Positions 1 to 7,079 of a stretch of DNA of 11,050 nucleotides are shown here, one piece after another. Each line of letters starts with the position of its first letter. Within the stretch, counting starts at the first letter, position 1. The notes beneath the pieces were generated by a model. It was not told where the DNA came from, searched no databases, and saw only the letters and a program-made list of their open reading frames with translations. Both the position numbers and the translations under genes were made by a program. Where the stretch lies: NCBI GenBank assembly GCA_040755035.1, contig JBFMBU010000260.1:1-11050 (forward strand), in the 5' to 3' direction. The stretch is from RBG-13-43-22 sp040755035 (lineage in GTDB: Bacteria; Desulfobacterota; RBG-13-43-22).

Positions 1-51
1 GGATTTCGGAACGCGAAGCACGAAATCGGAAATAATAGAGGAGATTCATTG
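1..51. other. Intergenic left edge with short inverted repeat
   Basis: This is a short non-coding stretch before the racemase. A 7-bp inverted repeat, GATTTCG at 2-8 and CGAAATC at 21-27, is separated by 12 nt that are themselves rich in CGAA-like steps. It has no T-run and I see no clear promoter hexamers. It could be the tail of a longer intergenic repeat cut by the window edge. Its function is unknown. Confidence 0.3.
38..43 (+). promoter_or_regulatory. Ribosome binding site that sets the racemase start
   Basis: GAGGAG lies 8 nt before ATG at 52 and only 5 nt before the in-frame TTG at 49. The spacing and the preference for ATG over TTG favour 52 as the start. Confidence 0.65.
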
Positions 52-1182
52 ATGGGACCACTTAAGGGCGTGAGGGTAATTGAAGTAGGCGGAATAGGGC
101 CGGGCCCTTTCTGCGCCATGATGCTCTCTGATATGGGGGCGGATATCATTCGGGTGGAACGCCGGGGAGAGCCCCTTTTATTCGAACCCAAACATAACGT
201 CCTTCACAGGGGCAGGCCTTCTATAGGGGTGGATCTTAAGAAATCCGCAGGGATTGAACTCCTGTTGCGGTTGGTGGAAAAGGCCGATGCCCTCCAGGAA
301 GGATACCGGCCGGGAGTCATGGAAAAACTTGGGCTCGGTCCGGAGGTCTGTTTGAAACGCAATCCAAGACTTGTCTATGGCCGGATGACCGGTTGGGGGC
401 AGGAAGGACCTCTCTCGCAGGCTGCCGGTCATGATATCAACTATATCGCCTTAACCGGCGCTCTGTACAGTATCGGCCGGCCGGACCAAAACCCGGTACC
501 CCCCTTAAACCTGGTCGGTGATTTCGGCGGAGGAGGGATGCTGCTGGCCTTCGGTATGGCCTGCGCCCTTTTTGAGACCCAACGGTCCGGCCAGGGCCAG
601 GTCATCGACGCGGCCATGGTCGACGGTTCGGCGGCGCTGATGGCCATGTTCTACGGACAGAGATCCTCGGGTTTATGGACCGATGAGCGGGCCTCAAACT
701 TTTTAGACACCGGCGCCCATTATTACGACACCTATGAAACCTCTGACGGTAAATGGATCTCCATCGGTTCCATCGAGCCGCAGTTCTATGCCCTTTTGTT
801 AAAGTACTTAGACATCAGCGATCCGGAATTCCAGGTCCAGCAGGACAGGACCCGCTGGCCGGCCCTCAAAAAAAAGATCGCCGCCATTTTTAAGACTAAA
901 ACCAGGGAGCAGTGGTCTGATATCCTGCTGGGAACGGATGTCTGTTTCGGACCGGTTTTAAGTATGGGGGAGGCCCTGGAGCATCCTCATAATGTGGCGC
1001 GGAAGACCTTCGTTACCATCGAAGGGGTGCCCCAGCCGGCCCCGGCGCCCCGTTTCAGCCGGACTGAACCGGAAATTCAGGGTCCATCGCGGGTAGGGGA
1101 ACAGGACGCCGAAAACGCACTATTAAACTGGGGGATTTCTAAAAGCGAGATCGAGAGGCTGAAAGCCTCAGAGGTTATTTAG
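52..1182 (+). CDS. Alpha-methylacyl-CoA racemase (CaiB/BaiF family III)
   Basis: This is a 376-residue cytosolic protein of the CoA-transferase family III fold. It probably epimerises the alpha carbon of 2-methylacyl-CoA thioesters, which lets (2R)-branched acyl-CoAs enter beta-oxidation. The N-terminal LKGVRVIEVGG... start and the SDMGADIIRVE segment (about 26-37) are typical of the family. The racemase signature is visible: GHDINYIALTG places His127, and NLVGDFGGGG places Asp157. These match the His126/Asp156 catalytic pair known from the mycobacterial racemase MCR almost exactly in position. The length is normal for the family. The start at ATG 52 follows a GAGGAG site; an in-frame TTG at 49 would add one residue. 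Its stop overlaps the stop of the opposing aldolase by 8 bp. A CoA-transferase role is the alternative, but the His/Asp pair favours racemase. Confidence 0.88.
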   Translation: MGPLKGVRVIEVGGIGPGPFCAMMLSDMGADIIRVERRGEPLLFEPKHNVLHRGRPSIGVDLKKSAGIELLLRLVEKADALQEGYRPGVMEKLGLGPEVCLKRNPRLVYGRMTGWGQEGPLSQAAGHDINYIALTGALYSIGRPDQNPVPPLNLVGDFGGGGMLLAFGMACALFETQRSGQGQVIDAAMVDGSAALMAMFYGQRSSGLWTDERASNFLDTGAHYYDTYETSDGKWISIGSIEPQFYALLLKYLDISDPEFQVQQDRTRWPALKKKIAAIFKTKTREQWSDILLGTDVCFGPVLSMGEALEHPHNVARKTFVTIEGVPQPAPAPRFSRTEPEIQGPSRVGEQDAENALLNWGISKSEIERLKASEVI

Positions 1183-1960
1183 ATTCCCGGATCCGTTTCT
1201 GGGTCTCCCGGGCCGCCGACAGGTCGGTCAGGACCGCCTGCATCAGAAACCCGGCATCGGCATTGAGGGTCACGAAATTAAAACCGGATTCCAGACGGCG
1301 CTTGGTATATTCCAGGCCGTTGGTATGAATACCTACCGGAAGACCGTTTTTCTTACAGGTTTTGAAAATCTTTTCCACCGTTGCCATATGCAAAGGATCG
1401 TCGGTATCCCCCCGGGGAGGCAGGCCCAAGGCCAGGGCCAGGTCCATAGGACCGACATAAACGGCATCCAGTCCCGGGGTGGTGACGATGGATTCGAGAT
1501 TTTCGATCCCCTCCCTGGTTTCGATCATGGCGATACAGGCGATTTGATCGTTGGCTTCCTTGGCATAGCCACGTCCGCCGTAAAGGGCGGCCCGGGCCGG
1601 GCCGAAGGACCGGGTGCCAACGGGCGGGTAACGGCAGGCGGAGATGGCCGCTTGGGCGTCTTGGCGGTTATTGATCAGGGGTACGATTACCCCCAGGGCG
1701 CCGGCATCGAGGACCTTCATGATTTCTTTGGGATCGTTGCCGGAGACACGGACGATGGGGGTGACCTCGGTAGTGGAAATGGCCGGGAGCATGTGCAATA
1801 AGTCCCGGTAGTCCAAAAGCCCGTGCTGGAGGTCAATACACAACCAGTCAAATCCGGCATTGGCCATCAATTCCGCGATGTGGGTGTTGGCCAAAGACAA
1901 CCAGCCGCCGATGGTCTGCTCACCGGCGCGCCATTTGGATAGGGCGATATTTTTTCTCAT
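1175..1960 (-). CDS. HpcH/HpaI-family class II aldolase
   Basis: This is a 261-residue cytosolic TIM-barrel enzyme of the HpcH/HpaI aldolase/citrate lyase family. Members cleave 4-hydroxy-2-oxo acids to pyruvate (or a related oxo acid) plus an aldehyde, using a divalent metal. Motifs run in the expected order: FDWLCIDLQHG with His46, PIVRVSGNDP with Arg71, GVIVPLINN, CRYPPVGTRSFGP, IETREGIENL with Glu147 as metal ligand, and YVGPMDLALALG with Asp173 as second metal ligand. These correspond to His45, Arg70, Glu149 and Asp175 of E. coli HpaI. The true substrate (heptenedioate, glucarate, rhamnonate type or other) cannot be told from the sequence. The start codon is part of an ATGA overlap with a short upstream ORF, and AAAGGA lies 4 nt upstream, so translation is probably coupled. 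The 3' end overlaps the racemase gene by 8 bp, tail to tail. Confidence 0.88.
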   Translation of the reverse strand: MRKNIALSKWRAGEQTIGGWLSLANTHIAELMANAGFDWLCIDLQHGLLDYRDLLHMLPAISTTEVTPIVRVSGNDPKEIMKVLDAGALGVIVPLINNRQDAQAAISACRYPPVGTRSFGPARAALYGGRGYAKEANDQIACIAMIETREGIENLESIVTTPGLDAVYVGPMDLALALGLPPRGDTDDPLHMATVEKIFKTCKKNGLPVGIHTNGLEYTKRRLESGFNFVTLNADAGFLMQAVLTDLSAARETQKRIRESK

Positions 1961-2046
1961 AAAATCCTTTCTAATAATTCGGTGCGGTCAACGGTCAAAA
2001 TTTTACCGTTTATCAAGACCCGGTCCGCATGAAATGAACCTTTCAT
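1957..2046 (-). pseudogene. 29-codon leader ORF, likely amidohydrolase N-terminal remnant
   Basis: Reading leftward from ATG at 2046, a 29-residue ORF ends in a TGA that shares bases with the aldolase start (ATGA at 1960-1957). It contains ADRVLINGKILTVD, which resembles the opening beta-strands of amidohydrolase family 3 (YtcJ-like) proteins. Their usual start is A-D-L-[IV]-[LF]-x-N-G-[KR]-[IV]-x-T-[VM]-D. The resemblance ends after about residue 20, so the roughly 500-residue body is missing. A strong GGGAGGA site lies 6 nt upstream, so the stump is probably still translated and may feed ribosomes to the aldolase. The amidohydrolase origin is inferred from recalled family consensus. A genuine leader peptide or chance is possible. 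Confidence 0.5.
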
Positions 2047-2250
2047 TTTTTGTCCTCCCTGCAAAGCATCCGTTAAAGTCGGCTCCCTTTTTATCTTTTT
2101 AACATAATATGAATTGAAAAAAAATAATACTTATCATATTCTGATTCGGGAAGGTGTAAAATTTATAAGGGGCTTCTCAGTGGTAAAGCCTGCCTCAGGC
2201 GCAATAGAAAATTTCAGATGAAGTAACCGCAAAGAGGGGAAGGAATCGAA
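2047..2250. other. AT-rich divergent intergenic region
   Basis: This spacer of about 200 bp separates the leftward leader ORF/aldolase from the rightward aminotransferase and must hold both promoters. Its centre (about 2090-2140) is strongly AT-rich. The right part, 2171-2200, can form small alternative hairpins. I see no RNA gene or further ORF that I can support. Confidence 0.6.
2114..2142 (+). promoter_or_regulatory. Candidate sigma70-type promoter for the aminotransferase
   Basis: TTGAAA at 2114-2119 (5 of 6 to consensus) and TATTCT at 2137-2142 (4 of 6) are separated by 17 bp. This would start transcription near 2149 and leave a leader of about 100 nt. It was found by eye in an AT-rich region where chance matches are common. 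Confidence 0.35.
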
Positions 2251-3594
2251 ATGACGAACCAAAGGACACAGGAATTCATTGGGTTAGACCGGGAACACCA
2301 GGTCCATCCCTGGTGGGTAGTCGGACGGGAAATCAGCCGGGTCTTTGAAAAAGGTCATGGCATCTATCTGGTGGATACAGAAGGTAAAGAATATATGGAT
2401 TTTGCTTCCCAACTGGTCTGCTCCAATCTGGGCCATCACTGTCCGGAAATTATTGAAGCCGTAACGGCCGCCCTGGCCAATCTCCATTATGTGACCAATT
2501 TCTATGGACAAACCAATGTCTACGCGGCGGAATTGGGTCCCAAGCTGGCCCAAATCATGCCGGGTGGTTTGCGCCGCTTTTATTATACCTGCGGAGGTTC
2601 CGAATCCAATGATACGGCCATAAAACTGGCCCGGGCCTACTGGTATTTCAAGGGCCAGGCTGCAAAAAATAAAATCATCAGCCTTTATGATTCCTATCAC
2701 GGATTAAGCGGGTATTCCATCAATCTCACCGGCTTGGGGGGCGGCCGGATGCACAGCCCCTTTGGACCGGCACCTTCGGGTTTTTTGAGGGTTCCCAGCT
2801 ATTATGATTACCGTTCCATGTTCGGGGAGGCTTCCAATAGTGCTGTTTTAAGCGCCCAGTTCATGGAAAAAGTCATCCAACAGGAAGGCCCTGCCAGTGT
2901 GGCGGCCATTATCGCTGAGCCGATACTGGGATCGGGTGGTCACATAGACCCCCCTCTGGAGTGGTGGACCCTGGTGAGCGAGATCGCCCGAAAATACGAT
3001 ATCCTTTTGATTGTGGATGAAGTGATGACCGGGTTTTGCCGCACCGGTAAGATGTTCGCCTCGGAGCACTATAATCTTAAACCGGATATCATGACCATGG
3101 CCAAGGGCATCACCGCCTCGGTCCTTCCCTTCGGTGCCGTGGCCTTCAGCGAGGAAATCTATTCGGCCTTTGAGGGAAAACCCTTCCCCCATGGTTTCAC
3201 CTTCACGGCCCATCCGGTCTGCTGCGCGGCCTCTATCGCTGCCATCGATTATTATCTTAAAAACAAAGTCGCTGAAAATGCCGCCAGGGTAGGGGAGCAC
3301 ATTTTCGGACGCCTGGAGGCTGAATTTCTGCCCCTGCCTTGTGTGGGAGACCATGGAGGGCGCGGGCTTTTCCAGGCCATAGAACTGGTTAGGGATAAGG
3401 GGAGTAAAAAACCCATTTCTCCTGAACAGAATGGGATACTGACCGAACAACTTTATAGTAACGGCCTCTGGACCCGAATTCAAGGGCCGAATTTGAATCG
3501 ATTGGAAATCTGCCCGCCTTGTATTATCACCAAGGAAGAGGCCGATAAAGGCTTGGATATCATCAAGTCCCTATTATCGGATTTCAAACCCTAG
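2251..3594 (+). CDS. Class III PLP-dependent aminotransferase
   Basis: This is a 447-residue cytosolic fold-type I aminotransferase of the omega-amino-acid/taurine/beta-alanine:pyruvate group. It moves an amino group between an amine or omega-amino acid and an oxo acid. The phosphate-binding GGSES turn is at 115-119 in the YTCGGSESNDTAIKLAR context. The ring-stacking YH pair is at 149-150, IAEPI has Glu223, and LLIVDEVMTGFCRTGK has Asp256 contacting the pyridine nitrogen. MAKGITAS carries the Schiff-base Lys285, followed by HGFTFTAHPVCCAA near 314-327. The length is typical. AGGGGAAGGA ends about 6 nt before ATG. It is transcribed alone; a hairpin at 3611-3653 follows. The substrate cannot be read from the sequence. 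The neighbouring oxo-acid aldolase fits a role in amine or amino-acid breakdown, but this is inference. Confidence 0.9.
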   Translation: MTNQRTQEFIGLDREHQVHPWWVVGREISRVFEKGHGIYLVDTEGKEYMDFASQLVCSNLGHHCPEIIEAVTAALANLHYVTNFYGQTNVYAAELGPKLAQIMPGGLRRFYYTCGGSESNDTAIKLARAYWYFKGQAAKNKIISLYDSYHGLSGYSINLTGLGGGRMHSPFGPAPSGFLRVPSYYDYRSMFGEASNSAVLSAQFMEKVIQQEGPASVAAIIAEPILGSGGHIDPPLEWWTLVSEIARKYDILLIVDEVMTGFCRTGKMFASEHYNLKPDIMTMAKGITASVLPFGAVAFSEEIYSAFEGKPFPHGFTFTAHPVCCAASIAAIDYYLKNKVAENAARVGEHIFGRLEAEFLPLPCVGDHGGRGLFQAIELVRDKGSKKPISPEQNGILTEQLYSNGLWTRIQGPNLNRLEICPPCIITKEEADKGLDIIKSLLSDFKP

Positions 3595-3610
3595 AGAAAG
3601 GAAAGGCTTT

Positions 3611-3653
3611 CCCAAAGGTCGGACAGACGTGTTTTTTCTCTCCGACCTTTGGG
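3611..3653. terminator. Strong hairpin between converging genes, possible bidirectional terminator
   Basis: The arms at 3611-3623 and 3641-3653 (CCCAAAGGTCGGA and its exact complement) form a perfect 13-bp stem around a 17-nt loop. It sits in the 86-bp gap between two converging stop codons, as expected for a shared terminator. No good T-run follows on either strand, so intrinsic termination may be weak; it may instead protect 3' ends. Confidence 0.55.
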
Positions 3654-3680
3654 GCGTTTGGGATCTATAGCCATGTTCAA

Positions 3681-5366
3681 TCAGGACCGATTTAATTCCA
3701 TTTCCTTCAAGGCCCGGCGAAAGACTTTCCCAACGGCTGTGCGGGGGACCTGATCAATGAATTCCACCAGACGGGGCCATTTGTAGCCGGCCATTTCCTG
3801 TTTGGCCCAATCCATAATATCCTGCTCGCTGATCTTCCCTTTGTATTCTTCCTTAAGCACGATAAAAGCCTTGATCGTTTCCCCGATCTGGGGGTCGGGC
3901 AGGCCGATCACGGCGCACTCCAGAACGGCCGGATGTTTGTGCAGGCTGTCTTCCACCTCATCGGGCAGGACTTTATACCCTTTATATTTGATCATATCCG
4001 TCTGCCGTCCCGAGATATAGAAGCAGCCCTTTTCATCAATATAGGCCAGGTCTCCGGTATATAACCATCCGTCGATGATGGTTTGCCTGGTTTTTGATTC
4101 CTGTTTCCAATATCCTTTCATGATCTGCGGCCCCTTGACGGCCAGTTCTCCGACTTCACCGATTGGAAGTTCAGTTGTCCGATCTTCAGGGGCAACGATT
4201 TTAGCATCCGTATCACAGAGTGGAATACCGATGCTCTCGGAACCGATATCGAGCCAGGTAGGTCTCATGTGGGTAGTCGGGCTGGATTCACTTAAACCAT
4301 ATCCCTGTCCCACGCTGGAGCCCGTTGTTTCTTTCCATTTGCGGCCCAGTTCTCCCGGCAAAGGAGCCGCGCCGGAAACGACGATGTCCAGGGAAGAGAG
4401 ATCGTACTTTCCGAAGCTCGGATCGTTGATCAGCATCTGAAACATGAGGGGTATGCCGACAAAGGACTCGGCCTGGTAGGTTTCAATCGTCTCCATGATC
4501 TGTTCCGGGTTAAAGCCGTTGAAAAGGATCATCAGGGTCGCCATGGCGATCTTGAGCTGTACCTGGGAAAAACCAAAGGCGTGGCACATGGGCAAGACAT
4601 CGATACTGGCCGATTTGATGTCTTCCTTATTCCGAAAATTGGCCTCGTAGGCGACCATTTGAAAGAGATCGGAGATCAGATTATAGTGGGTGGTCATAAC
4701 CCCTTTGGGGGCACCGGTGGTCCCCCCGGTATAGAGCAGGACGCAAAGGTCTTCCTTGGGGTTGATTTCCACCACTGGCGGCTGGGGCCGGTGGTTTTGA
4801 ATCAACGCATCCAGACTTATGGCCCCTCCAGAGGCAGGACCGTGGACGATGATATTTTCTATCCCCGCTTCCTTCCCCACTTGTTCCAAGACAGGCTGGA
4901 AAAAGGAGCTGCAAATGACGGTTTTAAGGATACCGCTGTCCCTGGCGATGTGCTCGATGTCCGGGGCTTTGAGCATGGGGTTGAGGGGAACGATCACCGC
5001 ACCGGTTTGGCTGATGCCGTATACGGAGAAAATAAACTCGGGCGAATTGACCATATACAGACCGACCCCATCCCCTTTTTTTACACCCAGGGCGGCTAAT
5101 CCGGCGGCGATCCGGTCGCTGTAATGCATCAACTCCAGGTAGGTAAATTTTCTTTGATCCTGCATGGAAAGAATGGCCAGATTGTGGGGATATTTTCGTG
5201 CCGTTTCCCGCCCAATAACATGGAGTGGAATTTCGGGGAATTGGACGGTGCGGGGGACCCCTTCCGCGAAAAGTTTTTCCCAGGGACGGCCTGGTCTTAC
5301 CCAGGGGCTTGGATGTTCATAATCGTCAAAACGGACTTCGTACAAGGGTGCGCTCTCTTTGGGCAT
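3681..5366 (-). CDS. AMP-forming acyl-CoA ligase (FadD-like, ANL superfamily)
   Basis: This is a 561-residue ligase that activates a carboxylic acid to acyl-AMP and then to acyl-CoA, using ATP and CoA. Adenylation motifs are present in order: LLYTGGTTGAPKGVM phosphate loop at about 211-224, QGYGLSES at 354-361, GWLYTGDL with the AMP-ribose Asp439, SGRQTDMIKYKGYKVLPDEVE hinge region with Arg454, and PRTAVGKVFRR with catalytic Lys547. The start at 5366 was chosen because AAGGAGGG lies 8 nt upstream. A longer in-frame ORF to 5444 adds 26 residues with no ribosome site or family match. It converges on the aminotransferase and diverges from the 5628 gene. Long- or medium-chain fatty acid is the likely substrate class. 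Aryl acids cannot be excluded. Confidence 0.88.
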   Translation of the reverse strand: MPKESAPLYEVRFDDYEHPSPWVRPGRPWEKLFAEGVPRTVQFPEIPLHVIGRETARKYPHNLAILSMQDQRKFTYLELMHYSDRIAAGLAALGVKKGDGVGLYMVNSPEFIFSVYGISQTGAVIVPLNPMLKAPDIEHIARDSGILKTVICSSFFQPVLEQVGKEAGIENIIVHGPASGGAISLDALIQNHRPQPPVVEINPKEDLCVLLYTGGTTGAPKGVMTTHYNLISDLFQMVAYEANFRNKEDIKSASIDVLPMCHAFGFSQVQLKIAMATLMILFNGFNPEQIMETIETYQAESFVGIPLMFQMLINDPSFGKYDLSSLDIVVSGAAPLPGELGRKWKETTGSSVGQGYGLSESSPTTHMRPTWLDIGSESIGIPLCDTDAKIVAPEDRTTELPIGEVGELAVKGPQIMKGYWKQESKTRQTIIDGWLYTGDLAYIDEKGCFYISGRQTDMIKYKGYKVLPDEVEDSLHKHPAVLECAVIGLPDPQIGETIKAFIVLKEEYKGKISEQDIMDWAKQEMAGYKWPRLVEFIDQVPRTAVGKVFRRALKEMELNRS

Positions 5367-5374
5367 GATGTCGG

Positions 5375-5382
5375 CCCTCCTT
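5375..5382 (-). promoter_or_regulatory. Ribosome binding site that sets the acyl-CoA ligase start
   Basis: Read leftward, AAGGAGGG lies 8 nt before ATG at 5366-5364. It decides against the longer in-frame start at 5444. Confidence 0.7.
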
Positions 5383-5442
5383 TTGGTTACTATTTTGAAG
5401 TTTAGATCGCTAATGCCCGACCCCAAGTTTTTTCTGAGACCC

Positions 5443-5472
5443 ATTATAATAATTTCTTTGGAAAAGGGTGAA
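5443..5472 (-). promoter_or_regulatory. Candidate sigma70-type promoter for the leftward acyl-CoA ligase
   Basis: On the minus strand TTCACC (5472-5467, 4 of 6) is followed after 18 bp by a perfect TATAAT (5448-5443). This would start transcription about 70 nt upstream of the chosen ATG, consistent with the shorter start. It was identified by eye only. Confidence 0.45.
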
Positions 5473-5627
5473 TTATTTTTGGGTGTATGATTAAAGGTTC
5501 CTTGTCCGATGTAGATTCTTTAGCTTGAAAACGATTCAGGCGATATGGTATGGATAACTATCTTTTCCCCTTATTCGTTAAGCCGTTTTCATTTCGGCCG
5601 GGAATTTTTTTATAAGGAGCGTACTTT

Positions 5628-7034
5628 ATGTCCGGTACCATCGTTGAGCAGCTTGATCCCATCTTTAAACCCAAATCCCTGGCCGTCATCGGGGCCAGTA
5701 ATAATACGGCCAAATGGGGAGGGCGGATCATCAGTCAAATCCTATCCTCCGGATACAGAGGGCGGATTTACCCGGTGAATCCCAAGGAATCCAGGATCGC
5801 CGGATTGGAAGCCTTTGAAGATGTAACGAAAATCCCAGATCCGGTTGATTTGGCCATTTTCACCGTTAAGGCAGCCCAGATGCCCGGAGTGATGGAAAAA
5901 TGTGTCCGTAAAGGGATCAAGGGCGGGGTCATAATTTCCGCTGATTTTGCCGAAACAGGGGAAGAAGGAAAATCTCTTGAGCAAGAGACCACCCGCATCG
6001 CCCGCAGCGGGGGACTACGCTTTGTCGGTCCCAACGGGAACGGTATCTGGACTTCGGCGGTCAGCTTGAATGCCTGGTCCATGCCCCAGCCACTTCCCGG
6101 TGCTCTTGGCTTTATCAGTCAAAGCGGAACCTTTGGTGGTATTGCCACCATGACCGCTTCGGTCAAGGGATTCGGTTTGAGTAAATTCGTCAGTATCGGC
6201 AACCAGGCCGATCTCAAGATAGCCGATTATCTTGATTATCTGGTCCAGGATGAGGATACTAAAGTCATCGCCGTTTATGTAGAGGGGATGAAGGAGGGAA
6301 GAAGGTTTTTGGAATCGGCTGCCAGAGCTTCCAGACTCAAGCCGGTCCTGATTTTTAAGGGAGGGTCCACCCATCTGGGGTCCAGGGCGACGCTTTCCCA
6401 CACCGCTTCCATTGCAGGCACTGATGAAATTTTCGATGCCGCCTGCAAACAGGCCGGGGTGATCCGGGTTTTGGAAATTGAACATCTTTTTATACTGGCT
6501 GAAGCCCTGATCACCCAACCCTTGCCCCGGGGAAAAAGAATGGCGATCATCGGCAGCGGAGGGCAGGGGGTGGCCTTGATGGATGCCCTGGGCTCTTTGG
6601 GCCTGGAGGCCCCCGAGTTTTCTGAAACGGATAAGAAAAGGATTAAAAAACTTCTTCCCCCCCATGCGCCGTTACCGAAAAATCCGGTGGATTTTGCCGC
6701 CGGAGGGTCGGAAACCATGGAGGAAGTCCGTGTGGCTGAAATGCTGGCTTCCTTCGAATATATCGACGGTGTCATCACCAATGTCCCGACTGACCGAAAT
6801 CACAGTCGCCCGACTTTTTTCGAACAAAAAAAGGCCCTGCTGGAGGCCTTTGACCTCTTTTGTCAAATCCCGGAAAAGTACCATAAGCCGATCCTGACCC
6901 AGAGATGGTTTGTGTCGGACGAGGTGACCGATATACTAAAAAGGGCCGGAATACCGATATTCAACAGTTCCAGCGATTGCGCCCGGGCCATGTCCGGTCT
7001 GGTCAAATATGCCCAAATAAAAAATCGCCCCTGA
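5628..7034 (+). CDS. ADP-forming acyl-CoA synthetase, alpha-subunit type (no ATP-grasp domain)
   Basis: This 468-residue protein resembles the alpha part of NDP-forming acetyl/acyl-CoA synthetases, which interconvert acyl-CoA + ADP + phosphate with acid + CoA + ATP. An N-terminal CoA-binding Rossmann domain (about 8-140) starts with FKPKSLAVIGASNN and includes YPVNPKE near 48-54. A succinyl-CoA-ligase-like domain follows with GFISQSGTFGG at 161-171 and YVEGMKEG (Glu219). The phospho-histidine segment SHTASIAG has His258, at nearly the same position as the alpha His257 of Pyrococcus acetyl-CoA synthetase. The usual GPN[CS]xG turn is GPNGNG here (134-139). The roughly 230-residue ATP-grasp beta part found in fused versions is absent, and no beta gene lies in the window. 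AAGGAG is 8 nt upstream of the start. The MFS gene follows 45 bp later, probably co-transcribed. Confidence 0.8.
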   Translation: MSGTIVEQLDPIFKPKSLAVIGASNNTAKWGGRIISQILSSGYRGRIYPVNPKESRIAGLEAFEDVTKIPDPVDLAIFTVKAAQMPGVMEKCVRKGIKGGVIISADFAETGEEGKSLEQETTRIARSGGLRFVGPNGNGIWTSAVSLNAWSMPQPLPGALGFISQSGTFGGIATMTASVKGFGLSKFVSIGNQADLKIADYLDYLVQDEDTKVIAVYVEGMKEGRRFLESAARASRLKPVLIFKGGSTHLGSRATLSHTASIAGTDEIFDAACKQAGVIRVLEIEHLFILAEALITQPLPRGKRMAIIGSGGQGVALMDALGSLGLEAPEFSETDKKRIKKLLPPHAPLPKNPVDFAAGGSETMEEVRVAEMLASFEYIDGVITNVPTDRNHSRPTFFEQKKALLEAFDLFCQIPEKYHKPILTQRWFVSDEVTDILKRAGIPIFNSSSDCARAMSGLVKYAQIKNRP

Positions 7035-7079
7035 GGGAAAGATTCGAAAAATTACCGGAAAAAACCCGGTTAAGGCCGA

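Larger units (their letters stand above)
5367..5627. other. Divergent intergenic region
   Basis: This is 261 bp between the leftward acyl-CoA ligase and the rightward ADP-forming synthetase gene. It holds a good leftward promoter candidate (5443-5472) and a weaker rightward one: TTGAAA at 5525-5530 with TATGGA at 5549-5554, 18-bp spacing, only 3 of 6 in the -10. AAGGAG at 5614-5619 serves the right-hand gene. I saw no clear operator palindrome. Confidence 0.55.

Noticed and set aside
2848..3483. Minus-strand open frame of 211 codons opposite the aminotransferase
   Set aside because: The plus strand carries every catalytic motif of the family. The antisense frame shows no family pattern and no convincing ribosome site.
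5367..5444. Longer N-terminus (26 extra residues) for the leftward acyl-CoA ligase
   Set aside because: The extension has no ribosome site, does not resemble family N-termini, and overlaps the best promoter candidate at 5443-5472. The start at 5366 has AAGGAGGG at ideal spacing.
6015..6781. Overlapping minus-strand open frames inside the ADP-forming synthetase gene
   Set aside because: They shadow a coding region with clear domain structure and have low-complexity, unrecognisable translations.
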